Source: Oikopleura dioica
Taxonomy: Eukaryota; Chordata; Appendicularia; Copelata; Oikopleuridae
Assembly (NCBI GenBank): GCA_907165135.1
Contig: OU015566.1
Location: 1,490,501-1,554,500, forward strand
Reading direction: 5' to 3'
Length of the DNA stretch: 64,000 bases
The position numbers were made by a program, and so were the translations under genes. The notes under the pieces were generated by a model. The model was not told where the DNA came from and did not search any database. It saw only the letters and a program-made list of their open reading frames with translations. Shown in pieces: positions 14,901 through 25,758 of this stretch (the stretch's first letter is position 1; each line of letters starts with the position of its first letter).

Positions 14901-15375
14901 TTTCGCTCACATAATGATAAGTCATTCTCGATCAGCTTTTTCATAATTTTAACTGTCAATTTAGCTGTGAGTTTATGGTGCCAGGAGAAAAAAGAAGACA
15001 GAATTTTTGAATTTTCGAAAACTCAAGCTAAATTCGCTCTATGCTGCGCCCGTTTTAACGAAAAATTTATCCAGGGCGAGTACAATATTCCTCATGTAAT
15101 CTTACAGAAATGCAATGAGGATGAAAAAAATGACAATGAGGATGACAATCTTCATCGCATTCGAGGTTTTTCAGAACTTGAACTTTTCGATTCTTAATTT
15201 TGTAGAAAATCAAAATGCGGATGAATACCATGATGCTTGGATTTTCTATGCAAAAATGCTTTCTCACTTTTGGGCCTTGATTTTGACTGTAACGATTATA
15301 ACTGTGACATTTGGTATCATCATTGATCTTCATGTTCAAAGTTCAAATGCGTTGGATGAAATTTATCTCAGCTAA
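11917..15375 (+). CDS. Cys-loop (pentameric) ligand-gated ion channel subunit
   Basis: The start at 11917 gives a signal peptide, 'MKFLFFLLFYKRLYA', then 'IHQDYNKLISPIFP', the usual first helix of Cys-loop receptors. After an intron holding a Tc1-type MITE, the extracellular domain resumes near 13715 ('SVQVATPPLQINVML'). It continues through 'HANWM|DSRLQWDFKKQNFS', 'IDPSLIWTPPIEIV', and the Cys loop 'CEMSSKFYPFDVQNC'. M1 is 'ELTLFLPIVCINLLVCVGLW'. M2 follows 'GESIGFQVTMLLTMIVYLDV'. The cytosolic loop is short and acidic. M4 is 'AKMLSHFWALILTVTIITVT', with the stop at 15375. Three introns are non-canonical: GC-AG 13842-13882, GA-AG 14582-14753 and GA-AG 14889-14935. Each is required for family-matching frame. 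An apparent 1-nt frame break occurs near 14104. The link from exon 1 to about 13715 is unresolved. Ligand and ion selectivity cannot be stated. Confidence 0.82.
12505..13263. mobile_element. Tc1/mariner-type MITE in an intron of the Cys-loop gene
   Basis: 759 bp between TA dinucleotides (12503-12504, 13264-13265). The left end begins CAGTGATAACCCATTTTAAG. The right end, reverse-complemented, begins CAGTGAAAACCCATTTTAAG. AAGGCCAC words recur just inside both ends. No transposase is seen, and the frames across it are not coding-like. Confidence 0.82.
14605..14710. mobile_element. 106-bp fold-back MITE inside a GA-AG intron
   Basis: The ends are TTAACCTGTTGCCGAGC and GCTCGGCAACGGGTTAA, 16 of 17 bp complementary. 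It occupies most of the 172-bp GA-AG intron between M1 and M2 of the Cys-loop gene. Confidence 0.75.
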
Positions 15376-15587
15376 ACTTAATAAATCTATAACTCGACGT
15401 AGTAAAAGCGTTTTAATTAAAAGTTTTTCGCGTTATCTTAGAGCAACGCGCTGAAAAATTAAATTTCAGAGGAAGTCGTCTGTTTCCGTTCTATTTGGGA
15501 TAAAAGTTTAACAGTTGATTTCTTCATCGGATTTTCGCGCATTTTGATCTTCTTTCACCAAATCATCGTAAGCTTTTTATGGACTTT

Positions 15588-15952
15588 TTATGGAGAAGTT
15601 TTTGCTTTCTTTTTCAGTGTCTTTGGCTCTTGAATGTCCGATCCTGGAGGAGCATCTGGAATAACAACGGATACCGCGGTTTCTCGAGAAACTATGAAAA
15701 TTATGTTCATACTTCAATGCACATTTTTTACCATTTGTCTGATGATTTTGAACAGGCGCTACTGCATTTACCGCTTGACTCATCTGAATCGCTCTCTTCG
15801 CTTTATTGCGATAGTACTGCCGGATCGCATAGATAATGCCGATGAAGACAATAACGAAAATCGTCCCAATCAACCCTAGAAATGATTCAAGCGACGAGAT
15901 TTCTCGTCAACTTACATGGAGCTAAATCTTCAAAATCGTCCAAATCTCCCAT
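15588..15952 (-). CDS. Small single-pass membrane protein
   Basis: Three exons read on the minus strand. The start at 15952 gives 'MGDLDDFEDLAP', then across a GT-AG intron 'WLIGTIFVIVFIGIIYAIRQ', a clear transmembrane segment. A basic stretch 'YYRNKAKRAIQ' follows. A further intron (acceptor in CTCGAG) leads to 'ETAVSVVIPDAPPGSDIQEP' and a Lys-rich end 'KKKAKTSP', stop at 15588. About 90 residues. The acidic N-terminus and positive residues just after the segment suggest N-out, C-in topology. I do not recognise the family. It lies about 230 bp downstream of the PLA2-like gene on the same strand, too far for a tight operon. Confidence 0.6.
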
Positions 15953-16182
15953 TTTCTCTCCGAAAAATGGGAGAGGTCGGCAAATATCGCATCTCAATGC
16001 GTTTTTTATATCCTTTTGTAAGATCTTGATTTCTAAAGAAATAAAAAGCGAAGAGTTCATAACCTCACATGCAAGAAAAGAGCAAGAATTAGTCAGAAAA
16101 GACTCATTTTATTTCATTTTTGAGATAATAAAGAGGGAAAATGTACAAAAAGTGTCGAAAAAGGGGGCAAAAGTCCATTTGA

Positions 16183-17638
16183 TTACTCAAAATCCATGGA
16201 GCAGGGGAAACGCTCGTCGACGATTTCTCCATCTTCGCAGCATCGCTGTCCCTTTCGGAAAAAGTGAACATGCGGGGCGCGGCCGCAGCAGCCGATTATC
16301 GGGCCATAAGCTGATAGACCGCGGGGTTTGTAGAGAGTCATGTCTGGTCGACCACCGGCTTCTTAATTTCCGAGGTCAAAAACGACAGCAAGGAAGGAAA
16401 CACTCACCTTGAGAAATCGCTTCGAGCTTCAATTTCGAAGGCTGTGAAGCTTGATCAGCGGGTTCTACCAGCGCTTGCGGGTTGATTTGCTCGACGACGG
16501 TGTATGTCAATGTCTGCTGCTCCTCGGGATCCTGAAAGAAAGCTCTAAAAAGGTGAAAAAGGGGTGAAAAGTGTACGTCGCGAATGAATTGGTTGACGTT
16601 GTATGAGCAGACTTCTTGAGGATTGAACTTTGGATTTCCCCAGTGATGATGATTTTGGATGCTCCACTCGGACTCGTATTTTTGTAGCTTCAGTGCGAGA
16701 TCTTAGGCAATTATAATTTTTGTTGATGGAAGGGAAAAGAAACCTTTGTCGCATTCGCACCGAGATCGCTCGCAAGTTCCTTGAGGATCTTTGCAGAAAA
16801 TCGTGATTTCTCCGGTTTCGACGTTTTGGCTCCCTCCGATGTTGTATCTTGAAAGGATTTGAAGAGGAATTCTTAGATTTTAACTTTTTTACCTGACAGG
16901 ATTGGTCTCATCACATCGTTGTCCAATCAGCTGTTGATTGAAAATGCAGTTGTAGCAAGTCGTAAACTCGCGGCAGGATTTGTCAATGTTGTCAACAGGA
17001 ACTCCGTACCCGGACCATTGCTCACCAGCTGCTCGAGGGAAGCACCAGCATCCGTAGAAGCAGAATTTACCCATGAATTTGTTCTTTTGGAGGTACAGCG
17101 TCAAGTATTTGAGCTAAAAAATGACAATGAGAAACGTCGGGAAAATCAGAAATGTCAGTAATGTCAGAAAGAAACTGTTTTTGAGGCTATTTTTAGATCA
17201 ATATTTCCGTCAAATTTGTCGATATTCTTGATATTTCTGATAATGTCGACAGTGCTGACAATGGTGACAAAAAATAATGTCTAAAAATTTACATACCTGT
17301 AAGTATTTCATCACATGATATTGATCCATCGGACTCAGCCCCGACATTCGCCCTCCAACTCGCTGGATTTCGTTGTTCTCGATCAAGATGTTTTGTTCAG
17401 CTAGCTCGTCAAAAACGATCGCTTTGTCGGGAAAGTCACTTCGGTAGATGTTGATTGCATCGTCGATGTAGTCCTCAAAGTTGAGCCCGTCGAGATCCAT
17501 GTGTTCCTTGAGCATAGCCGCGGATTCTCGAGCAATGTCTTTGAGAAAAATGCTCTTTTTCAAAGGATCAACTCCAAGATTCAAGTTGTCATCTCCTAAA
17601 ACAGCGCCAAAGCTGCTGAAAGCGGCGAAAATTCTCAT
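16183..17638 (-). CDS. Secreted phospholipase A2-like protein with CC-rich tail (paralogue A)
   Basis: The minus-strand start at 17638 gives the signal peptide 'MRIFAAFSSFGAVLG'. Exons join in frame (first 17638-17297, second 17113-16893, then about 16850-16745, 16705-16577, 16531-16411 and 16365-16183). The PLA2-like core reads 'FCFYGCWCFPRAAGEQWSGY', 'VPVDNIDKSCREFTTCYNC', 'CERSRCECDK' and 'HHHWGNPKFNPQEVC'. The YGCWC loop, the D-x2-D/S-C-R segment and the paired cysteines match the secreted PLA2 Ca-loop and active-site helix order. The usual HDxCY is replaced by 'DKSCREF', so the catalytic His is not present in its standard place. A linker and a tail 'IIGCCGRAPHVHFFRKGQRC' with a second CC and 'DGEIVDERFPC' follow. 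The same layout occurs at 40792-41890. Catalysis is doubtful; a structural or binding role is possible. Confidence 0.78.
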
Positions 17639-18117
17639 TTTTTTCTCAAAAAATCGAAAATTCGAAAAACTCGAAAAAAAAAATCGAAAAATAATTCGAA
17701 GAAAAATTCGAAAAAAAAGTGACAGGAAAAATGGACCTAATCGGGATCCTTTTATAGGCGCTTGGCTCAGAACAAAATTGCGGTTTCTCGGCAAACGGTC
17801 TAAAGAGTTTTTTATGGTTGGTACGCGATTGTGGTCAGCTGCCGACGCTTCCAACGTGTTGAGAAGTACGGTAATTCTTTGAATGCGATTTCTTGGCCAG
17901 GGAACTTCCTTTGTGGAGAGTTTCAGAGTCTCTAAACTTTATTTTCTAAACGACCTTTTCCTGAATGCAAATTCGTAAATTACCTTTTTTGGTCCCGAAT
18001 TGATTATTGAGAATTTTAATCAGCAAGAAAAAGAGCTTATCAAAAAGCCGTTTATTGATTTTGCCGACAATTAGAAACTCACACTTTCATTTTCTTCTTT
18101 TCAGCGCTGGGAGAAAA

Positions 18118-18673
18118 ATGGGCGAGGAAAAATACTGCGATTTTAATTTTTGGGGAAGAAATGCAATTCGTAAGTGAAGAAATTTGACTCGAAAAAGCAT
18201 ATTTTTCAGCTTGTAAAAATATACCGATTCTGATTCTAGCGCTCAGCATCGTTTTTATAGGAATGGCTTCTTTTTGACTTAAGGGTGTCAACAACGATTT
18301 TCAGGAAAGTTTTGATAACCAAATTCGACACCAAATTTTTCAACGGGAATTTTTTCTCAACTGAAAAGCCAAAATGAGCTTCGATTTCTTCCCTGTCTTT
18401 TATTATTTTCTACCTTTATGCGCATTCATTCAAAAACCACCTCTTCTCAAAATGGCTTCTCAAAAATTTCCCCTGTCTGAAGGAAGAAAATTGTCATAAA
18501 GAAGATATAAAACGAACAAAAACGTAGGACAAGTCATTCTTCTCAATTTCTCCTTTCGATTCTAGCGTAAAAACGCGATCTGCGATGATTTCAAGGACAC
18601 CATCAGCTCGGCGAAAGAATTCATCGAGACCGCCGAAGAGTCCAACTTTGAGCCAACGATTTATCCGAACTGA
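18118..18673 (+). CDS. Possible small gene, two to three exons
   Basis: The first exon 'MGEEKYCDFNFWGRNAIP' (18118 onward) ends at a good GTAAGTG donor. The next, after TTTTTCAG, reads 'CKNIPILILALSIVFIGMAS' and meets TGA unless spliced within ATC|GTTTTTATAGG. A well-formed exon after ATTCTAG at 18567 reads 'RKNAICDDFKDTISSAKEFI', then 'ETAEESNFEPTIYPN' with TGA at 18671-18673. An AATAAA-like signal follows. Joining exon 2 at ATC to this exon keeps the frame, but the arrangement is inference. No family recognised. Confidence 0.35.
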
Positions 18674-18802
18674 GAATCTTTTGCATCCTGATTTTTGTAA
18701 TAAATGATGAATTTTATTATAAGAAAGAGTGTTCAGAGAAAAACAGGATCAGATATCGAGCCTCGGTTGCTCAAACTGGCTTCTAATGCCCTAGTTGAAA
18801 GT

Positions 18803-20185
18803 TCAAAATGAATTCTTTGAAAGACAATTTTTCTTGAAAAAATTATTTTTGAACTTTTCCTGAACCGTTCCGCGTTTAGATCGTCTGACATCCTCGAGGT
18901 GCTTCGAGCGCTCCCGTGCCTCGGGTCGTTGTTTACTGAAAATGATGCTTGAGAAATTGAAATTCGGATGATTACCTTTTACGTTGTTTGGAGAGCGATT
19001 TGATGATTTCCTGAACTTTGCCAGCTAGAACGAAATCACTCTTTGCTTCATCTTCTTGCTCTCCCTAAAAATATTTATCAAAAAGAAGTCTCAAGAAATA
19101 AATTTTGAGATATTACTTGATCTTGCTCGTCCCGTTTTGTTCTTCTGATTGTCTTCTTACGCTTCAATTTCGCTAGAAATACTGCTTCAAAAGATCTTAC
19201 TTAAAGAACTAACGCTTTGTTTCTTCTTCCTTATTCTTGTCGACAGGAGGCTCACTTGTTTCAGATGCAGGGTCCTCTTCATCATTTTTAGTCTCAGTTT
19301 CAGTTTGATCGGGCTGTTTTTCTTGAGCTTCTTCTGGCGAAGATTTTTGGAGCTTTTTTGATTTAGACTTGGATTTTCTTTTTGCGCTGCTTGGTCTTGA
19401 TTTTTTAGTTCGCGATTTTGATTTTCGAGATTTGCTTTTTTTCTTAGAAATATTTTCATTCCCATCCAATACAGTTCTTTCTTCCGCGATGGTTTCTTTT
19501 TCAGCGTCTGGCTCAATCGGACTTGCTTCAATATCTTGGTCTTCAGAAGATTTTTCGACAGTTTCGACAATTTCTTCCACAATTTTTTCTACTTCAGAAG
19601 TCAAAGTAACTTCTTCAGGCTTCTGCTCGGTTTCTTGCTCTGGTTTTTCTTCAACATCATCATTTTGAGGCTCTTCTTCTTTGATAACAGGAGTTGTGGA
19701 TCTCTCTGAAGGTTTTAATTCTTCATCTGGTTTGGCGGTTTCTTCTTTGATTTCTGGAGCAGTTTGGGTGTCTTCAGATGAAGTTTTCTTTGTCGATTTC
19801 TTTTTTCGGCGGCTCTTTGACTTTTTCTTTTCAGGTTTTCGTTCATCAAGTGCGTCTTATTGAGAAATGAAGGGATAAAACTGATTTCAGGAAACTAACC
19901 ATTTGACTGAACGTCATTTTGAGCCGGCTGTTCATCATATTTTTGCCATTTTTCAGAGCAAAGGGAATCGGGAGCATCCACTTGAGTTTTTGGAATATCC
20001 GTCTCGGAAGCTGGTTTATCATCAATCAATCTTGAAATGTGCTTTATTCTGACTCTCTTATGTTCTTACTCTTTGGTTGATTTTCTCACACGCCTTTTAC
20101 TCTTTCGTTCATCGGCTTTGATGGAAGATCTTTTAACCCTTCCACGGGAGGCTCCCCTCGATTTGCTTTTTACTCTCTCCGTCAT
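18803..20185 (-). CDS. Lys/Glu/Ser-rich low-complexity protein, probably nuclear
   Basis: The minus-strand start at 20185 ('MTERVKSKSRGASRGRVKRS') leads through short GT-AG introns to a long charged exon (about 19858-19213). That exon carries repeated blocks such as 'KKKSKSRRKKKSTKKTS' and 'EEKPEQETEQKPEEVT'. Further exons are 'PKLKRKKTIRRTKRDEQDQ', 'GEQEDEAKSDFVLAGKVQEI' and 'EARERSKHLEDVRRSKRGTV'. The stop is at 18803. No globular domain is seen. Repeated Lys-Ser and Arg-Lys runs would serve as nuclear localisation signals. Exons join in frame at each step I checked. Function unknown. On the opposite strand the same low complexity creates long shadow frames. Confidence 0.65.
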
Positions 20186-20639
20186 ATTTGATTATCGTAA
20201 TGAAGAGCTTGTCTTTGGAGTGGAGCGTTTCCGGTTAGGATAACGAATCAGATTCAGAGCATATTTTCTATGTATATGGTCTTCATGTAAGCAGTCTATT
20301 TCTAATCAGAAGAGCATTCCAGATACTCCGATTAAATTTCATGGTTGTTTACTTTAAATTCTGGTTAGGGTTAGATGGCTTAAGTATTTATAATAGAGAC
20401 TAACAAGCAATAAGCAGATCGTTTCCTAGACTAGGAAGCTGGAGATCTCCGTCATCCATTCATCAAAACCAGTAGATCGTGTCCATCTTTCACTTTTCAC
20501 GACAAGCGAAATATAAAGAATTGACAATCTCTTTTTTGCTTAAAAGAAATCAAAATGATCATGAATTTCATATTCGTAATATAAATTATTTTTATGACTT
20601 GCTCTGAATATTTGACTCAAGAGAAAAATTATTCCATCA

Positions 20640-21276
20640 ATGATGACATCTTCAATTTCTTCATTAAATGATGATTCAAATATTTCGTTCAGTACACTTG
20701 GAAATTATCGGGATCTTGATACTCCAAGCCCTGTTGGATTGACAGAGCAACCAAAAATACACCGAAGAACGAGATGTTATTCAGGAAAATTAAGACTCTT
20801 TCTTTTAATTTTTGGTGCAAGAAACTGATTTTAAATACTCAGTCCTCAAAATATTCTTAAAATTATCATTCGATTCGAAATCATCAAGAAGTCTTCTTAT
20901 TGGTACCTTTGGCTTGGTTATTTACATTGTATTAGATCTTGCAGCAATAAAAGATGAACTTGAAGTGTTAACGACAGCAAGTTCTATTATATCTACTGAG
21001 TCGACAGCTCCTGCTTTGGCAACCGATTATTTCTCAGCCCTTTTGCAAACTGAATCAGCAATTGGAGGTCGTTTTGATTTTTGGGTAACGCGCCCTTCAG
21101 ACGCTCAACAGACGCTCCTAACGACAACAGCTTCAAATGAACCGACAATTTTACCCAAAACTACGACTGCGCCAAATATTCCAGCAACCAAAAATGCCAC
21201 TTCACATTTAAGTGTCCTCAGTGTGACCGCAGTTATGGATAAAAGACTCTCTTATACAAATATGATAATGAAATGA
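20640..21276 (+). CDS. Type II membrane protein with Thr-rich ectodomain, possibly truncated
   Basis: An N-terminal cytosolic part beginning 'MMTSSISSLNDDSNISFSTL' is followed by a Lys/Arg motif and 'LRLFLLIFGA'. A second exon reads 'SLLIGTFGLVIYIVLDLAA', a membrane segment, then a Ser/Thr-rich stretch to the stop at 21276. It is paralogous to the gene at 39193, which has the same 'K-L-(R/K)-...-GA' to membrane-segment arrangement and continues into a mucin-like stem and a CTLD. Here no CTLD follows. The stop is 36 bp before a 641-bp palindromic element, so the 3' half may have been lost. The intron between the two exons does not fit GT, GC or GA donors cleanly, so a pseudogene is possible. 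Confidence 0.45.
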
Positions 21277-21307
21277 CAAAGAATATCCATCAAAAGTGAC
21301 ATTATTT

Positions 21308-21958
21308 CTTGGATGATTTCAAAAAACTTTTTGTGGGGCCGGAAATCGTAAAAAAACTGCAAGTGCAGTTTTCTTCAGCTCGTCAAGACGAGTCGTATGA
21401 TGGGTCTAACTCCTGATAACTCTAAGGATTTATCGGTTTACCGGCTGGTTACCGGAAAATACGTTGTCACCGGCCGTTTTTGTTCTAGAAGTGATAGACT
21501 AATGTTTGACACCGGAAATTGTTCCTTATAGTCAGTTCTCCTGCAGCCTAAAAGATGAAGGTTGTATCAATTCTCTGAAGAGAGTTGTCACTAAAATACT
21601 ATTTTTGGCGAAAATGGGACTAGAAATTAGGAACGTGCAGCAACAACAAAATTTTAGTAAAAATTACTGTTTTAGTGATAACTCTCTTCAGAGAATTGAT
21701 ACAACCTTCATCTTTTAGGCTGCAGGAGAACTGACTATAAGGAACAATTTCCGGTGTCAAACATTAGTCTATCACTTCTAGAACAAAAACGGCCGGTGAC
21801 AACGTATTTTCCGGTAACCAGCCGGTAAACCGATAAATCCTTAGAGTTATCAGGAGTTAGACCCATCATTCGACTCGTCTTGACGAGCTGAAGAAAACTG
21901 CACTTGCAGTTTTTTTACGATTTCCGGCCCCACAAAAAGTTTTTTGAAATCATCTTGG
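21308..21958. mobile_element. 641-bp palindromic (fold-back) element, 21313-21953
   Basis: Two near-identical inverted arms (about 285 bp each, 21313-21597 and about 21670-21953) flank a 70-bp unique centre. The arms start ATGATTTCAAAAAACTTTTT. The 5-bp direct repeat CTTGG flanks both ends (21308-21312, 21954-21958), consistent with a target duplication. Arms contain the words AGCTCGTCAAGACGAG and CCGGTAACCAGCCGGTAAACC. No coding capacity. Confidence 0.85.
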
Positions 21959-22201
21959 TGCTTCAGCAATTCTTTGCCTCTATTTATGTTTAGACAAAAA
22001 GAAACATCAAAGAGGCAGCTAATTCATCTCAACAATGACGATGAAGTAGAAAAGCGAATCGAAATTTGACGATTTGAAGTTAAACTGCCCACTCAATATA
22101 AAATAAATACATGATTGGTGTTTGTTTATTAGGTACAGATTTGATAATTTACAAGTATACTATAACTATACATTTTTCGTTGAGATATTGCATTTTCTTT
22201 A

Positions 22202-25200
22202 TCAGAAAAGTTTACGAATAGCGCCTGCACAATTTCCTGATTGGTCTTAATAAAATAATAAATGACGATTTTGTCAAAGGAGGGTATTACCTTTTCCAAA
22301 TGAGGAATAAACATTTACAGGAACCAAAATATTTCCCTCCTCAAACGGGCAGCAGGCAGATTTCAACGGATCGTACAAATACTGGCCGTTGACTTCTCCA
22401 GGGCAGCAAGCATGGATCAAAGTCGAGTAGGGTTTGGCCTGTGAAATGACTTTTCCGTTGACTACCTCGCAGGGCCCGCAGCATGCATTGTAGGGAATCG
22501 GGGGCGGATTGCCATTGCATTCTTTTGACTTGCAGCCGAGACATTCGGTCAGACAGACATCAGAAGTATCGCTAGAAATATGAGAAGGGAGAGGGTTTGT
22601 TTTCTTACCTGATCTGTCCTTTAACATCTCCAAAGATATCAAACAACTGCCTCCTCACATCATCAGCCGTCATTCTTCCATACGAGCTGAGTCCGATTTC
22701 GAAGTTAAGTTGAATGTCTTGTCCAGTTCGGCCGATGTTCGCGCCGATATTCGTCGTGATATTCCCCATCGGACGGCCGATTCTGGCGATTGAGCCAATA
22801 ATGGATCCCGAGGTCGAATCGTCGAGCTCGCGTCCAGTTTGACCTAGAACTTTTAAAGGAGGGAGACTTACCATTGGAAGTGGGTCGGGCCAGAGAAACT
22901 GGTCGTGGAACATGTTGACAGAGAAACTAAATGAAGCTGAGGAAAATGAGGAAAGAAGAAGAGGAGTACCGTTGCATAGCATTTGGATCCTTGCAGCTAG
23001 GAGCTTCAGATCCCCATCGAGAATCGTAGTAATCTGGATCGTACAGACACTTTTAAAAGGTTATTTTTTCGGGGAATCGACTCAAATCGATCAAAAAATT
23101 GGTCAAAAAAAACGAAATTTTGATCAAATTTTAGATCAACTAGATCGAAGCATTCGGCCGTTTGGCCAATCCGATTTCAAGAAAAATTTCTCGAAATTTT
23201 CGACTCGAAAAATTTAATTTTTCTTTCTTAAAATTTTTAACCAATTCCTGAACAGTTTTTCTGTCACTTCCATCCGCCATCTCATGTTTCGGCAAACATC
23301 CATATTCTGCGAAAAAGTTCCAGCTATCAAAATCTTCTTTCAAACTAACATATCCATTCCAAACTGCTCTTCCCCCTTCCTGCGGCTCAGGACATTCGGT
23401 TTCGAATTGTTTAGAGCAGTGCAATTTGCCATTACCGTCAGCTGGAATCACCCAGACGCCGGGAGAGTCGATATTCGAGCCGCTTAGGAGCTCCTCAGCT
23501 AAAAATTAGAGAGTTAGAAGATGGTTCAAAGGAAGTTTATAGTTTATTTTTGGGCGAAATAAACTAATCGTCGGAAGGAAAACTTGATCAAACAAGGGCG
23601 GAAACCACGTTAATCTTACAACATTTTTAAAACGTAACATCAAAACACCGCTCTAAAAGGGAAATGAACCCGTGTTGCCTTATCAGTCGCGCAGCGGGGT
23701 ATGATAATGTACTAAGGTTATAAAGGCATTTGCGGTGGAAATATTCTAGATGCGTCAAATTGATACAAAATGTTTTAAATAACGAGAAAATTCTTCAAAA
23801 CGTTATTTTTTACTGTTTTATTACTGACTTTTAATTGAAAAAAAAAACTGTAAAAACTGGAGTTGACCGATCAAATCAACAAAAAAATTGTGATAAAAAT
23901 TCGATATTTTGCGAAATTTTTTTTTTCCGAAATCTGATTGGTCTACCAATCGAACTGAGAAATCTGATTCGTCAAATTATTGGCAAAACTTTGACAAAAA
24001 TTGCCATAGTTTTTCGCTGATAAGGTTCAATTTTAAAATCTCAGATCAATAAAATAGCCAGTTAAAATCGTTGGAAATAAGGGTATCCTTTTGCTAGCTT
24101 GTAAAAACCTCCCCCCGAACAATGCTCGCACCTGTTATTTTTAGCCCATGTTCCCTTACGCAAGAAAAATTGTCAAGAAAAAAGGAAAATTATTTATTGA
24201 TGCGAAAAATAATCCTAGTTCATTCCACGCTTTTGGGTTGAGGCAAAACACGTTTTGGGTCGTTTGCGTATTTTCCCCAAAGCTGGGCACGCTCCGACGC
24301 AAAACAAATCGAGCTCGTTTAGAACACGTCAGATAACATCGGCTCTCTTCCATGAGCTCCGTTTTGCGACACGCACTGTTTCCGGAATCGGCTCTATTTG
24401 GATCTCCAAAGAGGAGGATTAAAGGAAGCAGATTGGTTTATCGATGTTTTTAGATGAGCAATATTATCGAAGACTTCTTCCTCTTAGAGAACCAAATCCG
24501 GGTGGGCAACCTGTCTAGAAAGCCTGAGTCAGGGTCTGAAAGATCTTTAATGGAAAGCCGCCACGCGGCTTTTTAAAGAACGAAGCCGCGAAGCGGCTTC
24601 GCCAAAATTTTTGACATGCCAAAATTTTTGACATGTTGCCGAGCCCAGAACAAAAAAATAAAGCTTCCCTTATTTTCAATCCTCTTGAAAAAGAAGCTTA
24701 CCATCAGCATTAACCAAAGACGAATAGCACTGTTCGCTCTCTTTTCTTCCAGCATAGATGCCGACGCTGACGTCTTCAGGAACCCAATCAAGTTGATGGT
24801 ATTTTATCCAAATCGCATCGCGCCCGTCTTTTCCAGTTACGTAAGCAACTTGGTGACAGTTTTCTTCGTCCGAGTTGAATGGATTCAAAACTCGGCAGAA
24901 ACCGACGATGATGATAGAAGATGACTCGAAGGTTGAGTAGTCGGGGGATGATCGAATGTTACTAAATAAATTATTTAAAATAATATTATATAATATAAAT
25001 TATATTATATAATGCTCACCTTAGGATTTCCTTCTGTTTCGTCCCCACACTCCACTGAACCTTCCCGAACGAAGCCTGCTCCTTCGTCCAAAACGGCGCT
25101 AGAATCAAGTTTCTCTCAACATGATCAGCATGATCTCCATCCGGCGTATCAATCGAAACCGTCCCGTCAAGTCCGATCCAAAGACTGTCAGTTTCGAGGC

Positions 25201-25336
25201 CGAAAAATTTTCCATCTGGGACTGGAATTTTCACGGCCAAGCGTTCTAGAGCTTCATCAGCTCGCTCGAACTTTCGCCTGTCTGTTAGACCATCTTCTGT
25301 TTTCAGAAGTCGACTTCCAGTTTCTGCGCTTGCCAA
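22202..25336 (-). CDS. Secreted NIDO-domain protein with C-terminal CC-rich repeats (5' exon uncertain)
   Basis: The most 5' clear exon (25336-25017, minus) begins 'VASLASAETG', like the end of a signal peptide; the initiating exon was not fixed. It carries the start of a nidogen-type NIDO domain: 'SLWIGLDGTVSIDTPDGDHA', 'LILAPFWTKEQASFGKVQWS'. The next exon completes it: 'AIWIKYHQLDWVPEDVSVGI'. A roughly 1.2-kb intron follows. Further exons give 'GVWVIPADGNGKLHCSKQFE', 'CLYDPDYYDSRWGSEAPSCK' and 'SVNMFHDQFLWPDPLPM'. The next gives a Gly/Arg-rich module 'GNITTNIGANIGRTGQDIQL'. Last comes a tail with repeated CC motifs, 'PYNACCGPCEVVNGKVISQA' and 'LKSACCPFEEGN', stop at 22202. All exons joined are in frame. 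Extracellular matrix or adhesion is the likely setting. The CC tail resembles that of the PLA2-like genes. Confidence 0.7.
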
Positions 25337-25758
25337 AGACGCGACTTTTTGAGGGATGAAAAAATCAACTTACCATAGTGACACCCTTATTTTTTATCTC
25401 TGTTTTTTCATCACCGCTCCTGATAAAAAGCTCCCTAACCTCATCGGTTAATGAAACCAAAAAAAAAATCTTTAGAATTTCAAAAAATCTATTCTTTATC
25501 AGAATAAATCTTCAGATCAAAAAATCGCGATATTTCATAACGCGAGCTCACTAGCGCCGGATCGATACGCGCGCCCTGCGCGTTTTCAAATACGCGTCTC
25601 ATAAATATGATTTTTAGAAAAATATTATTAGAAGCTGTTGGAGGTGCAAATATGCGTCTTTCATTTTTTGGAACATGGGTGCCGCGCCTAGGATGAGGGA
25701 AATTATGTATTTTAAAATTAAGACTATGGAAATTTATCTCTTTTTTCTTCAATTTATT

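Noticed and set aside
15588-17638. Operon of the PLA2-like gene and the small membrane protein
   Set aside because: The spacing of about 230 bp is longer than typical tunicate operon gaps, and no spliced-leader acceptor could be shown.
19149-19668. Ser/Phe-rich plus-strand frames
   Set aside because: Shadows of the Lys/Glu-rich minus-strand exon.
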